Shown piece by piece: positions 51,958-60,756 of a stretch of 64,000 nucleotides of DNA. Source of the stretch: [Clostridium] scindens (GTDB lineage: Bacteria; Bacillota; Clostridia; Lachnospirales; Lachnospiraceae). The stretch is taken from positions 537,001 through 601,000 of the forward strand of contig NZ_CP080442.1 of NCBI RefSeq assembly GCF_019597925.1. Direction: 5' to 3'. Below the pieces are notes generated by a model. The model was not told the origin of the DNA. It made no database searches and saw only the letters and a program-made list of their open reading frames with translations. Made by a program: the position numbers and the translations under genes. Positions within the stretch are counted from its first letter, which is position 1. Every line of letters starts with the position of its first letter.

Positions 51958-52073
51958 GGCGGCTTTGTGGTATACTTGATATTACAAGGCTTAATCCTTC
52001 TGGCCGTCTTTAACACCTGCATGGACAAAGGGAAAAAGTTCTTGAATAATATAAAAACCAGGGAGTGACGTTC

Positions 52074-52931
52074 ATGGAGAATAGGACGGTCCGCATATTT
52101 GCGGACAGCACATGCGATTTGACAGAGGACTTGATTCAAAAGTATGGAATCGCCATACTGCCCCTCTGCATCGTACTGGATGATAAAAGTTATTATGACA
52201 GGACCCAGATTACGCCGGATGAGATATTTGCCTGGGCAGAGGCAAATAAAAGGACGCCAAAGACGGCGGCTATCACCTTTGAATACGCAGAGAAGATGCT
52301 TAGACCTTGCATGGAAGCGGATGAGGATGTCATCTTTTTTGGCATTTCTGAAGAAATGAGTACAACCTGCAATGTTATGCGTCTCGCGGCGAAAGAATAT
52401 GATAAGGGAAGGGTGTTCGTGATAGATTCCCAGAGCCTGTCCACCGGAATCGGGCTGCAGGTATTGCGGGCCGCCGAGATGGCAAGGCAGGGAAAGAGAG
52501 CGGAGGATATCGTGACTGAGATTGAGACGGCGCGCTCCAAAGTGAAGGCCAGTTTCGTGGTGGATACGCTGACCTACCTCGCCAGAGGCGGAAGATGCTC
52601 CGGCGCAACGGCTCTGTTGGCAAATACGCTGAAACTGCATCCTTGCATCAATGTAATCGATGGCAGGATGGAAGTCGGGAAGAAATACCGTGGCAGCATG
52701 AATAAGGCATTGCTGCACTATGTAAGGGAAAAGGAAGAAGAACTTAAGAAGGCGGACGGCACGCGGGTATTCATCACGCATTCAGGGGCGTCACCTGAGA
52801 TTGTGGAGCAGATCCGGGATTATCTGGCATCTCTGGGACATTTCCATGAGATACTGGAGACGACCGCCGGAGGCGTCATCTCCAGCCATTGCGGCCCGGG
52901 AACCTTGGGCGTGCTGTATTACGCAGAGTAA
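52074..52931 (+). CDS. DegV family (fatty acid-binding) protein
   Basis: ATG 52074 is preferred over GTG 52065 because CAGGGAGTG lies at the right spacing, giving 285 residues. The DegV fold is seen as ADSTCDLTEDLIQKYGIAIL, SEEMSTTCNVMRLAAKEYD, DSQSLSTGIGLQVLRAAEM, YLARGGRCSGATALLANTLK and SSHCGPGTLGVLYYAE. DegV proteins (FakB family) bind fatty acids for phosphorylation by FakA. It is not clustered with a FakA gene. Another DegV role is possible. Confidence 0.9.
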   Translation: MENRTVRIFADSTCDLTEDLIQKYGIAILPLCIVLDDKSYYDRTQITPDEIFAWAEANKRTPKTAAITFEYAEKMLRPCMEADEDVIFFGISEEMSTTCNVMRLAAKEYDKGRVFVIDSQSLSTGIGLQVLRAAEMARQGKRAEDIVTEIETARSKVKASFVVDTLTYLARGGRCSGATALLANTLKLHPCINVIDGRMEVGKKYRGSMNKALLHYVREKEEELKKADGTRVFITHSGASPEIVEQIRDYLASLGHFHEILETTAGGVISSHCGPGTLGVLYYAE

Positions 52932-52961
52932 GCGAGGCAGTGATAAGGCGGCTGCAAATTC

Positions 52962-54524
52962 CTACTTATCATTTTTTATACTGTCTATATCCACCAGATT
53001 ATATTTCTTGACATTGGAAGATATGACAAGTACGCAGAAGACGCCACCCAGGAGAATGAAAATATTCGGCAGCCCTCCAAGATTGGACACAAGTTTGATC
53101 CCATCAATTCCGGAAATTGTCAGCATGACGTAAGACAGGACGGCAAACATTATGCCCCACATTACCTTTAAAAATACTGGCGACTCTTGATCCTTAGGCG
53201 ATATGCCAGAAGTAGATAATGCAGCGATGGAATTAGTGGTAGAATCCATAGCAGTAATCATCGAAAACATCAGCGCCGCAAAAAATAACAGTATTATAAA
53301 GGTAGAGCCAGGCATATCGCGGAAAATGGCATAGATTACGCCTTCCGCCCCTTTGGTTTCGAGGATGTGGATCAGATCAAGCTTTCCAGTAAGCTGGTAG
53401 TTTATTGCAAGATTGGAAAAAACGCCGCACCATACAATGTTGAATAGTATCGGAATGCCGAAATTAATCTTGATTAAATCTTTTACTTTATAGCCCACCC
53501 CGAGACGTGCAAGGAAACAGGCGGATATGGGAGCCCAGCTTCCGGCATAGAATACGGTCCAGCTTTTGGCCCAGGAATCTTCTGCATATGCGCCCGTAGT
53601 CAGAAGTTTGGAGGAAAGCTGCGAGAATGTGCCGCCAACTGCTTCCACTGTGCCATCTATCATAAACATGGTAGGGCCGATAATGAATAATACCCCCAGT
53701 ATTGCAAAATAAATAATAACATTTATATTGGACAGCAGTTTAATACCTTTCTGTATTCCGGAGATGGAAGAGATAATAAAGCAAACAGTGACAATGGAAA
53801 GAATGATGAGCCAGGCGCCGGATCTGCTTTCCATTCCTGTTAATTCCCGGAGCGCGCCGCCCATGTTTAAAGTGCCGGTGCAGATGACGCCGAGGATGCC
53901 AAGCCCCATGGCAAACAGGAGAATTGTATCCAGTATCTGAGTAAATTTGCTGTTTTCAGTGGTTTTTATGTGAAGCCTGTCTGTAATGACGCTCAGTTGA
54001 GATGCAACAGAAAAAGGCTTTTTCATATTGAAAAAGGCAAAGGCAAACGCGATAACAGGAAGCGTGTAGAGGGAGTAAGGGTGTATGGACCAATGAAGAA
54101 CCATAGTCTCCATAGCAAATTTAGCCGATTGCCATGTGTTAGGCTCCATTCCTGCCGGGGGCGCCGACATATGGTATATCGGCTCTGAGATTCCCCAGAA
54201 CAGAGCGCCTGCCGCCATTGCAGTACACAGTGTAATGGTAGCCCAGTTCTTTTTGGAAAGAATCGGCTTGGCATCTTTTCCTCCCAGGATTACATTGCCT
54301 AGGGGAGAAAAGTATGCGATGGCAACTGCGGCAAGACAGAGGAAGCTTGTAAGACTGTAAGTCCACCCAAAATGCTCCAACACCCAAGTATTGGCAGTGT
54401 CTGCCATGGCATAAAATCCATCTTTATCCACAATGCTGTATACGAGCGAGCCAAAAAGGAGGATAAAGGCGGGCCAGAATGCGATCTTTCTGATTTTGCT
54501 TGTTTTTTTGATTTTTCCCATCAT
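52962..54524 (-). CDS. BCCT-family transporter (betaine/choline/carnitine type)
   Basis: The 520-residue protein has about 12 membrane segments in a BCCT fold: FGWTYSLTSFLCLAAVAIAY, GALFWGISEPIYHM with the conserved glycine and tryptophan region, HWSIHPYSLYTLPVIAFAF, and AGSWAPISACFLARLGVGYK. Members move betaine, choline, carnitine or glycine betaine with Na+, as uptake or exchange. The substrate is not clear. The gene has its own leader with a terminator-like hairpin and a -35/-10 at 54641-54669. Confidence 0.88.
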   Translation of the reverse strand: MMGKIKKTSKIRKIAFWPAFILLFGSLVYSIVDKDGFYAMADTANTWVLEHFGWTYSLTSFLCLAAVAIAYFSPLGNVILGGKDAKPILSKKNWATITLCTAMAAGALFWGISEPIYHMSAPPAGMEPNTWQSAKFAMETMVLHWSIHPYSLYTLPVIAFAFAFFNMKKPFSVASQLSVITDRLHIKTTENSKFTQILDTILLFAMGLGILGVICTGTLNMGGALRELTGMESRSGAWLIILSIVTVCFIISSISGIQKGIKLLSNINVIIYFAILGVLFIIGPTMFMIDGTVEAVGGTFSQLSSKLLTTGAYAEDSWAKSWTVFYAGSWAPISACFLARLGVGYKVKDLIKINFGIPILFNIVWCGVFSNLAINYQLTGKLDLIHILETKGAEGVIYAIFRDMPGSTFIILLFFAALMFSMITAMDSTTNSIAALSTSGISPKDQESPVFLKVMWGIMFAVLSYVMLTISGIDGIKLVSNLGGLPNIFILLGGVFCVLVISSNVKKYNLVDIDSIKNDK

Positions 54525-54562
54525 AACGGATTTCCTTTCTTTGGTAAATATTAAAAAACAAC

Positions 54563-54602
54563 AAAAGATGCCCCAAACCCTTTTAAAGTTTGTGGCATCT
54601 TT
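54563..54602 (-). terminator. Leader terminator/attenuator candidate of the BCCT gene
   Basis: On the minus strand AAAGATGCC pairs with GGCATCTTT and the inner CAAAC with GTTTG, followed by TTGTTGTTTTTT. It lies between the promoter (54641-54669) and the start codon at 54524. A terminator at this place would stop most transcripts unless antiterminated. Confidence 0.7.
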
Positions 54603-54640
54603 CTTCTACTCAACTGATGCATTATCATTAAATTATTTAA

Positions 54641-54669
54641 ATATTAACAGATGATATAAGACATGTCAA
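54641..54669 (-). promoter_or_regulatory. Promoter of the BCCT gene
   Basis: On the minus strand TTGACA (54669-54664) and TAATAT (54646-54641) are separated by 17 bp. It points toward the BCCT gene, with a leader of about 110 nt that includes the hairpin at 54563-54602. Confidence 0.65.
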
Positions 54670-54754
54670 TGCAGAAGGGCCAAAACATGAATATGCAAAG
54701 TATACAAAAATAAATGGGGCGAATTGTCTAAATAATCGAAAATCTAAATAAGGA

Positions 54755-54783
54755 TTGACAAACAAAAGCAAAACTGGTACGAT
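54755..54783 (+). promoter_or_regulatory. Promoter of the SDR-to-GlpP operon
   Basis: TTGACA (54755-54760) and TACGAT (54778-54783) are separated by 17 bp. It points to the SDR gene at 54944, with a leader of about 150 nt that contains a strong terminator. Confidence 0.6.
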
Positions 54784-54822
54784 TGGGGCAAATAAAATAA
54801 ATGTATCGTTAGAAGCAAAGAA

Positions 54823-54868
54823 AGACGAACAGGCATACTTTTAGAGTATGCTTGGTTCGTCTTTTTTT
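54823..54868 (+). terminator. Leader terminator/attenuator of the GlpP operon
   Basis: AGACGAAC (54823-54830) pairs with GTTCGTCT (54855-54862) and the inner GCATACT with AGTATGC, followed by TTTTTT. It lies between the promoter and the first gene. The operon ends with a GlpP gene, an RNA-binding antiterminator, so this hairpin is a likely target. Confidence 0.75.
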
Positions 54869-54943
54869 ATTCTCTGCACAGTGAATATACAGGGAGGGAA
54901 GGGCCTTCACGATACCTAAATTACGCGAATGGAGGATACAGGT

Positions 54944-55726
54944 ATGCATCAAATCAACGATTTCCACATGGGATTATTTTCACTGGAAGGAAAGAATGCG
55001 GTAGTGACAGGAGGAAACTCAGGACTGGGCCAGGCATTTTCCACAGCCCTGGCTAAGGGCGGTGCTAATGTAATGGCAGCCAGTATCGTAGATGATGACG
55101 GAGAGACGAGGAAATTAATCGAGGAATGCGGCAAAGAGTACAAATTTATCAAAGCAGATATCACAGCAGATGGAGAATGTAAAAGAGTGATAGATGAATG
55201 CGTGAACACATGGGGAAGCATTGATATCCTGATTAACTGCGCAGGGCTCAGTATTAATGTGGAAGATGTGACAAAGTATACGAGAAAAGAGTGGGATAAG
55301 ATGGTGGCTGTGAATCTGACGGCAGCTTTCGAGATGACGCACGAAGCATGCAAATACATGATTCCTCAGAAAAGCGGCAAGATCATTAATATTGGCTCCT
55401 TGTACACCTTCCTGGGAGGCCAGTGGTCACCGGCTTATGCGGCAACCAAACATGGAATCGCAGGTCTTGCAAAAGCCATGTGTGATGAACTTGCACAGTT
55501 CAATATCCAGGTAAATACTATCGCGCCGGGATATTTTGCCACGAAACTAACAGAAAAGACAAGAAGCGATGCCAAGAGGAATGCAGAAATTTTGGCACAT
55601 ATTCCGGCTAATCGGTGGGGAGACCTTTATGATTTGATGGGAGCATGCGTTTTTCTCTGCAGCAGCGCGTCAGATTATGTAAATGGGCACGTGCTGACAG
55701 TAGATGGCGGGTTTTTGATGAGATAA
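54944..55726 (+). CDS. SDR-family oxidoreductase (gluconate 5-dehydrogenase/KduD-like)
   Basis: ATG 54944 is preferred over ATG 54929 because GAATGGAGGATACAGGT precedes it, giving 260 residues. It is a classical SDR: the cofactor loop VVTGGNSGLGQAFS, ILINCAGLS, the catalytic Ser in IINIGSLYTFLG, and YAATKHGIAGLAKAM with the Tyr-x3-Lys pair, then APGYFATKLT and a C-terminal VNGHVLTVDGGFLMR. It resembles gluconate 5-dehydrogenase or KduD. It heads an operon with a transporter, a kinase and an FAD/ETF set. The substrate is unknown. Confidence 0.9.
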   Translation: MHQINDFHMGLFSLEGKNAVVTGGNSGLGQAFSTALAKGGANVMAASIVDDDGETRKLIEECGKEYKFIKADITADGECKRVIDECVNTWGSIDILINCAGLSINVEDVTKYTRKEWDKMVAVNLTAAFEMTHEACKYMIPQKSGKIINIGSLYTFLGGQWSPAYAATKHGIAGLAKAMCDELAQFNIQVNTIAPGYFATKLTEKTRSDAKRNAEILAHIPANRWGDLYDLMGACVFLCSSASDYVNGHVLTVDGGFLMR

Positions 55727-55761
55727 TGCAAAGGAAGAAGGAAAGGGACAGGTGAAAGACT

Positions 55762-57042
55762 TTGGAAAAAGGGAAAAAGAGAAACAAGTGGGTTACTTTT
55801 ATGATTATCTGTATGACATGCGGAATTATTACAGAGCTGCCATATCTTAGATGGGCGCTGTATGAGCCGCTTAGAGAGGCACTGGGACAGAATAATACGC
55901 AGTTTGGCATGTCTATGAGTCTGTTTGGATTATTGGCAGCTATCCTTTACATACCCGGTGGATGGCTGGCAGACCGGATATCGCACAGAAAATTATTTGC
56001 GGCATCGGCAACAGGATGTGGAATCCTTGGAATCTGGCTTTCCACGATGCCATCTTTTTCTTCGACAATGATAATCCACGGTTTATGGGCGATTACCAAT
56101 ATCGGGATGTTCTGGCCCGCCATGACTAAGGCTGTGTCGCTTTTGGAAGAAAAAGAAGGGCAAGGCAAGATATTCGGATTGTTTGAAGGAGTCAGAGGAG
56201 TGTTCGTCCTTGTTATGTGGCTGGGACTGATGCAGGTATTTGAACGTATGGGAGGCATTCGCGCCGTTATACTCGCATTGGCCATCCTCTCTATCATCTG
56301 CGGAGTGGTAAGCTTCTTCTTTATGGCGGACAATACCGGGCAGGGAACATCAAGTGATACTTCCATAGTAAAAGACATGCTTACGGCACTTAAGACCCCG
56401 TCCGCATGGCTGGTGGCTGGCGTGATCTTTACTATATATGCCGCATATTCCTCATCCTCTTATATGCAGGCTTACGGACAGAATATATTAGGAATGTCGG
56501 CGGTGGCCGCGGGATATGTCGGGATTTTAAGAAAAGATGTAATACGTCTTGTGGCTGCGCCTTTGAGCGGCTTCATCTCTGAAAAGATAGGAGGGAAGTG
56601 TACCCTCTTGATCGGAATATTTGATATTATTTTTATTGCTTCGCTGATAGCGCTGCTTGGTATTCCGGTGGGAGTAGAATATACCATTATTACGGTTGTG
56701 ATAATGGTGGTAAGTTCTTTTGCCATCTACGGCATGCGGGGAATGTACTATGCAATTATTGGCGAAATCGGAACGCCAAAGAAGATATACGGGGCGGTGG
56801 CCGGGTTTGCCATGTTTATCGGGTTCCTTCCGGACGCATTCAACTCTACACTGTGCGGGCACTGGCTGGATGCATACGAGGGAGCGCTGGGATACCGTTA
56901 CATATTTATCTATATGCTCTTAACCATTATCGTCTGCCTTATACTGGTAGGGATATTGCTTCGCTATATAAAGAAGAATAAAACGCAGATTGAGGCAAAT
57001 CAAAAAGAAATGATAAAGGATGCCGAAGGAGGAAATGCGTAA
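55762..57042 (+). CDS. MFS transporter
   Basis: The 426-residue protein starts at a TTG at 55762 behind AGGTGAAAGACT and has about 12 membrane helices. ITELPYLRWALYEPLREALG and YIPGGWLADRISHRKLFAAS, with FWPAMTKAVSLLEEKEGQGK, resemble YihN-type MFS proteins. It would move the substrate of this operon across the membrane. The substrate cannot be told from sequence. It sits between the SDR and the kinase genes. Confidence 0.85.
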   Translation: MEKGKKRNKWVTFMIICMTCGIITELPYLRWALYEPLREALGQNNTQFGMSMSLFGLLAAILYIPGGWLADRISHRKLFAASATGCGILGIWLSTMPSFSSTMIIHGLWAITNIGMFWPAMTKAVSLLEEKEGQGKIFGLFEGVRGVFVLVMWLGLMQVFERMGGIRAVILALAILSIICGVVSFFFMADNTGQGTSSDTSIVKDMLTALKTPSAWLVAGVIFTIYAAYSSSSYMQAYGQNILGMSAVAAGYVGILRKDVIRLVAAPLSGFISEKIGGKCTLLIGIFDIIFIASLIALLGIPVGVEYTIITVVIMVVSSFAIYGMRGMYYAIIGEIGTPKKIYGAVAGFAMFIGFLPDAFNSTLCGHWLDAYEGALGYRYIFIYMLLTIIVCLILVGILLRYIKKNKTQIEANQKEMIKDAEGGNA

Positions 57043-58476
57043 ATGAAATACGTAATTGGAATTGACGGGGGAACCCAGAGCACTAAAGTTGGGATATATG
57101 ATCTGGAAGGCCGGATTATATGCGAGGAAAAGGTTATGCTGCGTCCGTTGCTCGTCCCGGATGCAGACACGGCCGAGCATCCAGAAGATGATCTGTGGGA
57201 TTCATTGGTGACGGCATGCCAGAGGCTAATGCGGAAGTTTGAAGGAAGCAAGAAAGACATTCTGGGAATTGGGCTTGGAAGTATCCGGTGCTGCAGAACT
57301 TATCTTAAGAAGGATGGAACGCTGGCATATCCGGTTATCAACTGGATGGATAAACGCCTTGCCAAGCCTTATCAGAACGATATTAAAGATATGGCCTATC
57401 TGTCCACCACCACCGGCTATCTGACGGTAAGGATGACCGGCCAATTCAAGGATACAGCGGCAAATTATGAAGGGGTCTACGGACCTTTCGACAAGAAGGA
57501 ATGGAAGTGGAGCGACGATCCCCAGGACTATAAAGAATATAACATTACGAGGGAGAATTTGTTTGATCTGGTGATGCCAGGCGACCTCCTGGGATATGTG
57601 ACAAAGGAGGCAAGCGAAGCCACGCTGCTCCCGGAAGGGTGCCCGGTAATTGCCACCGCCAATGATAAGGCGGCGGAAGGACTTGGGGCAGGCCTCAGAG
57701 ATGATGGCTCTGTGCTGGTGTCGCTGGGAACTTACATTGGCGGAATGATGAGGGGGAAGGCATATACAGATACGGCTTCTGAATATTGGTCCAACCTGTC
57801 TGCCATTCCGTATGAATATCTTTATGAAACAAGCGTGGGCATACGCAGGGGAATGTGGAGCGTATCCTGGTTCAAGGAGCTTCTTGGAGAAGCGGCAGAA
57901 GAAAAGGCGAAAAGCATGGGAACCAGTGTAGAAGAACTTCTGGAAAGAGAAGCGAGGCTTATATCGCCTGGGAGCGAAGGACTGATAACTGTAGGCGAAT
58001 TCCTGGCGCCCAATAATATGCCATACAGAAAGGCAATGTTCATCGGCTTTGATGGACGACATAAGAGGGCCCATATGTATCGCTCTATTTTAGAAGCCAT
58101 AGCAATGACAATGAAGATGAGCGTGGATGCGATGTGTGAAGAACAGGGCATAAAGCCTAGGCAGGTAATCGTGTCAGGAGGCGGCTCCAACAGTCCTCTG
58201 TTTATGCAGATATTTGCGGATGTATTCGGCATCCGAAGCGTGCGCAATGTAATAAATAATGCAGCAGGACTTGGGGCGGCAATAAATGTGGCCGTTGGAA
58301 CAGGCGCATATCCGGATTATGAGACGGCTATAGGCAAGATGGTAAGAATTCGGGACAGTTTCGAGCCGGATCTGGAGCATCGGGAAATATATGAAAAGAT
58401 TATCAACAATATATACCGTGATATCAAAGACTATTCAGATCCGGTAAATAAAAAGATATATGAATTATTCGGTTAG
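57043..58476 (+). CDS. FGGY-family carbohydrate kinase
   Basis: The 477-residue protein follows the transporter without a gap. ATP-site signatures are YVIGIDGGTQSTKVGIYDLE, GIGLGSIRCCRTYLKKDG, ATANDKAAEGLGAGLRDDGS and SGGGSNSPLFMQIFADVFG. It is of the xylulokinase/glycerol kinase superfamily and would phosphorylate a sugar, polyol or glycerol-like compound. The GlpP gene in the same operon makes a glycerol-related or 3-phosphate product plausible, but this is inferred. It overlaps the next gene's long ORF only through its upstream extension. Confidence 0.86.
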   Translation: MKYVIGIDGGTQSTKVGIYDLEGRIICEEKVMLRPLLVPDADTAEHPEDDLWDSLVTACQRLMRKFEGSKKDILGIGLGSIRCCRTYLKKDGTLAYPVINWMDKRLAKPYQNDIKDMAYLSTTTGYLTVRMTGQFKDTAANYEGVYGPFDKKEWKWSDDPQDYKEYNITRENLFDLVMPGDLLGYVTKEASEATLLPEGCPVIATANDKAAEGLGAGLRDDGSVLVSLGTYIGGMMRGKAYTDTASEYWSNLSAIPYEYLYETSVGIRRGMWSVSWFKELLGEAAEEKAKSMGTSVEELLEREARLISPGSEGLITVGEFLAPNNMPYRKAMFIGFDGRHKRAHMYRSILEAIAMTMKMSVDAMCEEQGIKPRQVIVSGGGSNSPLFMQIFADVFGIRSVRNVINNAAGLGAAINVAVGTGAYPDYETAIGKMVRIRDSFEPDLEHREIYEKIINNIYRDIKDYSDPVNKKIYELFG

Positions 58477-58501
58477 AAAACAATGGAAAGAGGTAATGAT
58501 A

Positions 58502-59947
58502 ATGAGTTTATTAAGGGAAGAAATTGTAGAAGAATTAGTTAAGATTTGTGGGCCGGATCGGGTTGTGACCGACATAGAGGTACTGCAGGAAAGTTCTTAT
58601 GACAGGTTCAGGAAATACGAAGGCTATAATAAAGTATTTACCAATCCGCTGCCTGCGGCCGTTGTATTTGTGCAAAACAAAAAACAGGTATCGGAAGTGT
58701 TGAGATTTGCCAATGCCAATGGAATCAACGTGGTCCCGCGTACCGGCCATTCGGCCACGGAGGGAGGGCTTGAGACAATCGTAGAAAATTCTATCGTGCT
58801 GGATGGCTCTCAAATGAAGAAGATTATTAATATAGACACTTACAACATGCAGGTGACCTGCGAGTGCGGAGTTGTACTTGAAGATTTGGAAAACAAGGTA
58901 AGGGAACTTGGATTTACAACCGGTCATTCGCCTCAGTCTAAGCCTTTGGCACAGATGGGCGGTCTGGTTGCGACAAGAAGTATCGGACAGTTCTCCACTA
59001 TGTATGGTGGAATCGAAGATATGCTGGCTGGAGTGGAGGCGGTATTTCCGGATGGAACCATCACGAATATTAAGGCAGTTCCAAGAAGAGCGGCGGGGCC
59101 GGATATTCGGCATATCGTGCTTGGAAATGAAGGCGCGCTGTGCTTTATCACGGAAGTTACGGTAAAACTATTTAAATATTTTCCAGAGTATCATGTGTGC
59201 ATGGGCTACACGCTGGATGATATGATTACTGGCATCCGTATTATGCATGATGTGATGTCTGAGGGATATAAGCCTTCCGTGGCAAGGCTTTACGATGCAG
59301 AAGATGGTAAGGAGCATTTCTCCCACTTTGCAGCTGGGAAGTGTGTCATCCTCTTCGTGACAGAGGGGCCAGAAAGAATCTCTAAAGCAAATGCAGAGGG
59401 AATCAAGGAAATTGTAGGAAAATATCCCGAATGTATGGAAGTTGATCACAAATTGATTGAGACATGGTTTGCGAACCTTAACTGGGATGCGGCGCGTATT
59501 GAAGAAGAGCGCAAGGAAGTCCTCGAGACAAAGAATGTATGCTGCACAACGGAGATTTCTGCAAACTGGAGCGCGGTAGAGGAGATCTACCGTATATGCA
59601 AGGAAAGGGTTGTGAATGAGATACCCGATATCACAGTATTCGGAGCGCATGCCTCCCACTGCTACTCCAACGGAATTAATCTTTACTTTGTATACTGGTA
59701 TAATGTGGTGGACTGCGCGCCGGAAGATGAGATTAAAAAGTACCATCTTCCAATTAAGAAGATTATATGCGAAGAGACGATCAAGGCTGGAGGCTCTATG
59801 TGCCACCACCATGGCGTAGGCAAGCACAGGGTACACTGGATTGATAAAGAGCATGGCTCAGCGCTTTACATAGTAAAGAAATTAAAAGCGGCATTTGACC
59901 CGAATGGCGTAATGAATATTGGAACGATTCTGCCTTATAAAAAATGA
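58502..59947 (+). CDS. FAD-dependent oxidoreductase (GlcD/AGPS-type, FAD_binding_4 fold)
   Basis: ATG 58502 is chosen with GAAAGAGGTAATGATA upstream, giving about 481 residues. The FAD-binding part has VVPRTGHSATEGGLETIVEN, CGVVLEDLENKVRELGFTTG, PQSKPLAQMGGLVATRSIGQ and FSTMYGGIEDMLAGVEAVFP. The C-terminal part ends with SMCHHHGVGKHRVHWI and AAFDPNGVMNIGTILPY. These fit flavin dehydrogenases such as GlcD, D-lactate dehydrogenase and AGPS. It is followed by ETF subunit genes, so it probably passes electrons to an ETF or bifurcates electrons, as in lactate dehydrogenase-ETF. The substrate is unknown. Confidence 0.9.
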   Translation: MSLLREEIVEELVKICGPDRVVTDIEVLQESSYDRFRKYEGYNKVFTNPLPAAVVFVQNKKQVSEVLRFANANGINVVPRTGHSATEGGLETIVENSIVLDGSQMKKIINIDTYNMQVTCECGVVLEDLENKVRELGFTTGHSPQSKPLAQMGGLVATRSIGQFSTMYGGIEDMLAGVEAVFPDGTITNIKAVPRRAAGPDIRHIVLGNEGALCFITEVTVKLFKYFPEYHVCMGYTLDDMITGIRIMHDVMSEGYKPSVARLYDAEDGKEHFSHFAAGKCVILFVTEGPERISKANAEGIKEIVGKYPECMEVDHKLIETWFANLNWDAARIEEERKEVLETKNVCCTTEISANWSAVEEIYRICKERVVNEIPDITVFGAHASHCYSNGINLYFVYWYNVVDCAPEDEIKKYHLPIKKIICEETIKAGGSMCHHHGVGKHRVHWIDKEHGSALYIVKKLKAAFDPNGVMNIGTILPYKK

Positions 59948-60738
59948 TGAAACTTCTGGTATGCTTTAAAATTATACCGGATCTGGATCAGATGTCGGCG
60001 AAAGATTATGAGGCGGATGTAAGGATGCAGGTGAATACTTCTTATGTCCGCACCATGTGGAATTGTTTCGACGAGAGCGGGCTGGAATTTGGATTAAGAC
60101 TTTCTGACGAGGCGGAAGGTCTTAATCTGCATCTTGAGAAAACAGCGTTTACGGTCGCGGGAGAGCAGGCAGAACTCTACCTTAAGACATTGAATTCGCT
60201 TAAATATGATGAGACAGTCCGCATAGATGATAAGGGTCTTGATATACGATTCGTACCGGAGGCAATTGCGCAGGAGATTGCTCTTTATGTAAAAGAACAT
60301 CCTCAGGATTATATCATCATGGGCCGGCAGGCATCACCGGGAAATAACGGACTGACGCCATACTTTACGGCGTCAGCCCTTGGCATGCGTCTGGTTCCTG
60401 ATGTAGTGGATATTCATCTGCTTGAGGGAGGCAGGCTCCGGGCAGTTACGGAAGAAGGCGGAGCTCTTTATGAGCAGATTGTGGATAGGCCTGCCGTATT
60501 CAGTATTGGGAATGCAGTAATTAGCAAACTCAGAGTTCCGACTTTAAAAGATCGTATTCAATATGGAAAGAAAGAAATAAAGGTGGCAGAAGCAAAAGCC
60601 CTGGACGGATTTGCAGGTACGATACCTATTGCGCTCTCCTATATCGACAGGAAGCGAAAAGGGGAGAGGGTCAAGGAGAAAGGAAGAAAGGCCGCAGAAG
60701 AACTGGGAAGATTAATAAATGAGCACAGACGTAGTTAA
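59944..60738 (+). CDS. etfB: Electron transfer flavoprotein beta subunit-like protein
   Basis: The 264-residue protein overlaps the FAD oxidoreductase by 4 bp. It is EtfB-like: LLVCFKIIPDLDQMS at the N terminus, DESGLEFGLRL, YIIMGRQASPGNNGLTPYFT and SALGMRLVPDVVDI. The usual EtfB motif for AMP/FAD binding (DGDTAQVG) is replaced by MGRQASPGNNG. Its C-terminal extension is basic. It would pair with EtfA downstream to accept electrons from the flavin dehydrogenase. Confidence 0.83.
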   Translation: MMKLLVCFKIIPDLDQMSAKDYEADVRMQVNTSYVRTMWNCFDESGLEFGLRLSDEAEGLNLHLEKTAFTVAGEQAELYLKTLNSLKYDETVRIDDKGLDIRFVPEAIAQEIALYVKEHPQDYIIMGRQASPGNNGLTPYFTASALGMRLVPDVVDIHLLEGGRLRAVTEEGGALYEQIVDRPAVFSIGNAVISKLRVPTLKDRIQYGKKEIKVAEAKALDGFAGTIPIALSYIDRKRKGERVKEKGRKAAEELGRLINEHRRS

Positions 60739-60756
60739 AGGAAGGGAATATTGCAT

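Noticed and set aside
54563..54602. Hairpin as the terminator of a plus-strand gene
   Set aside because: No plus-strand gene ends upstream of it. On the minus strand it lies in the leader of the BCCT gene downstream of a good promoter.
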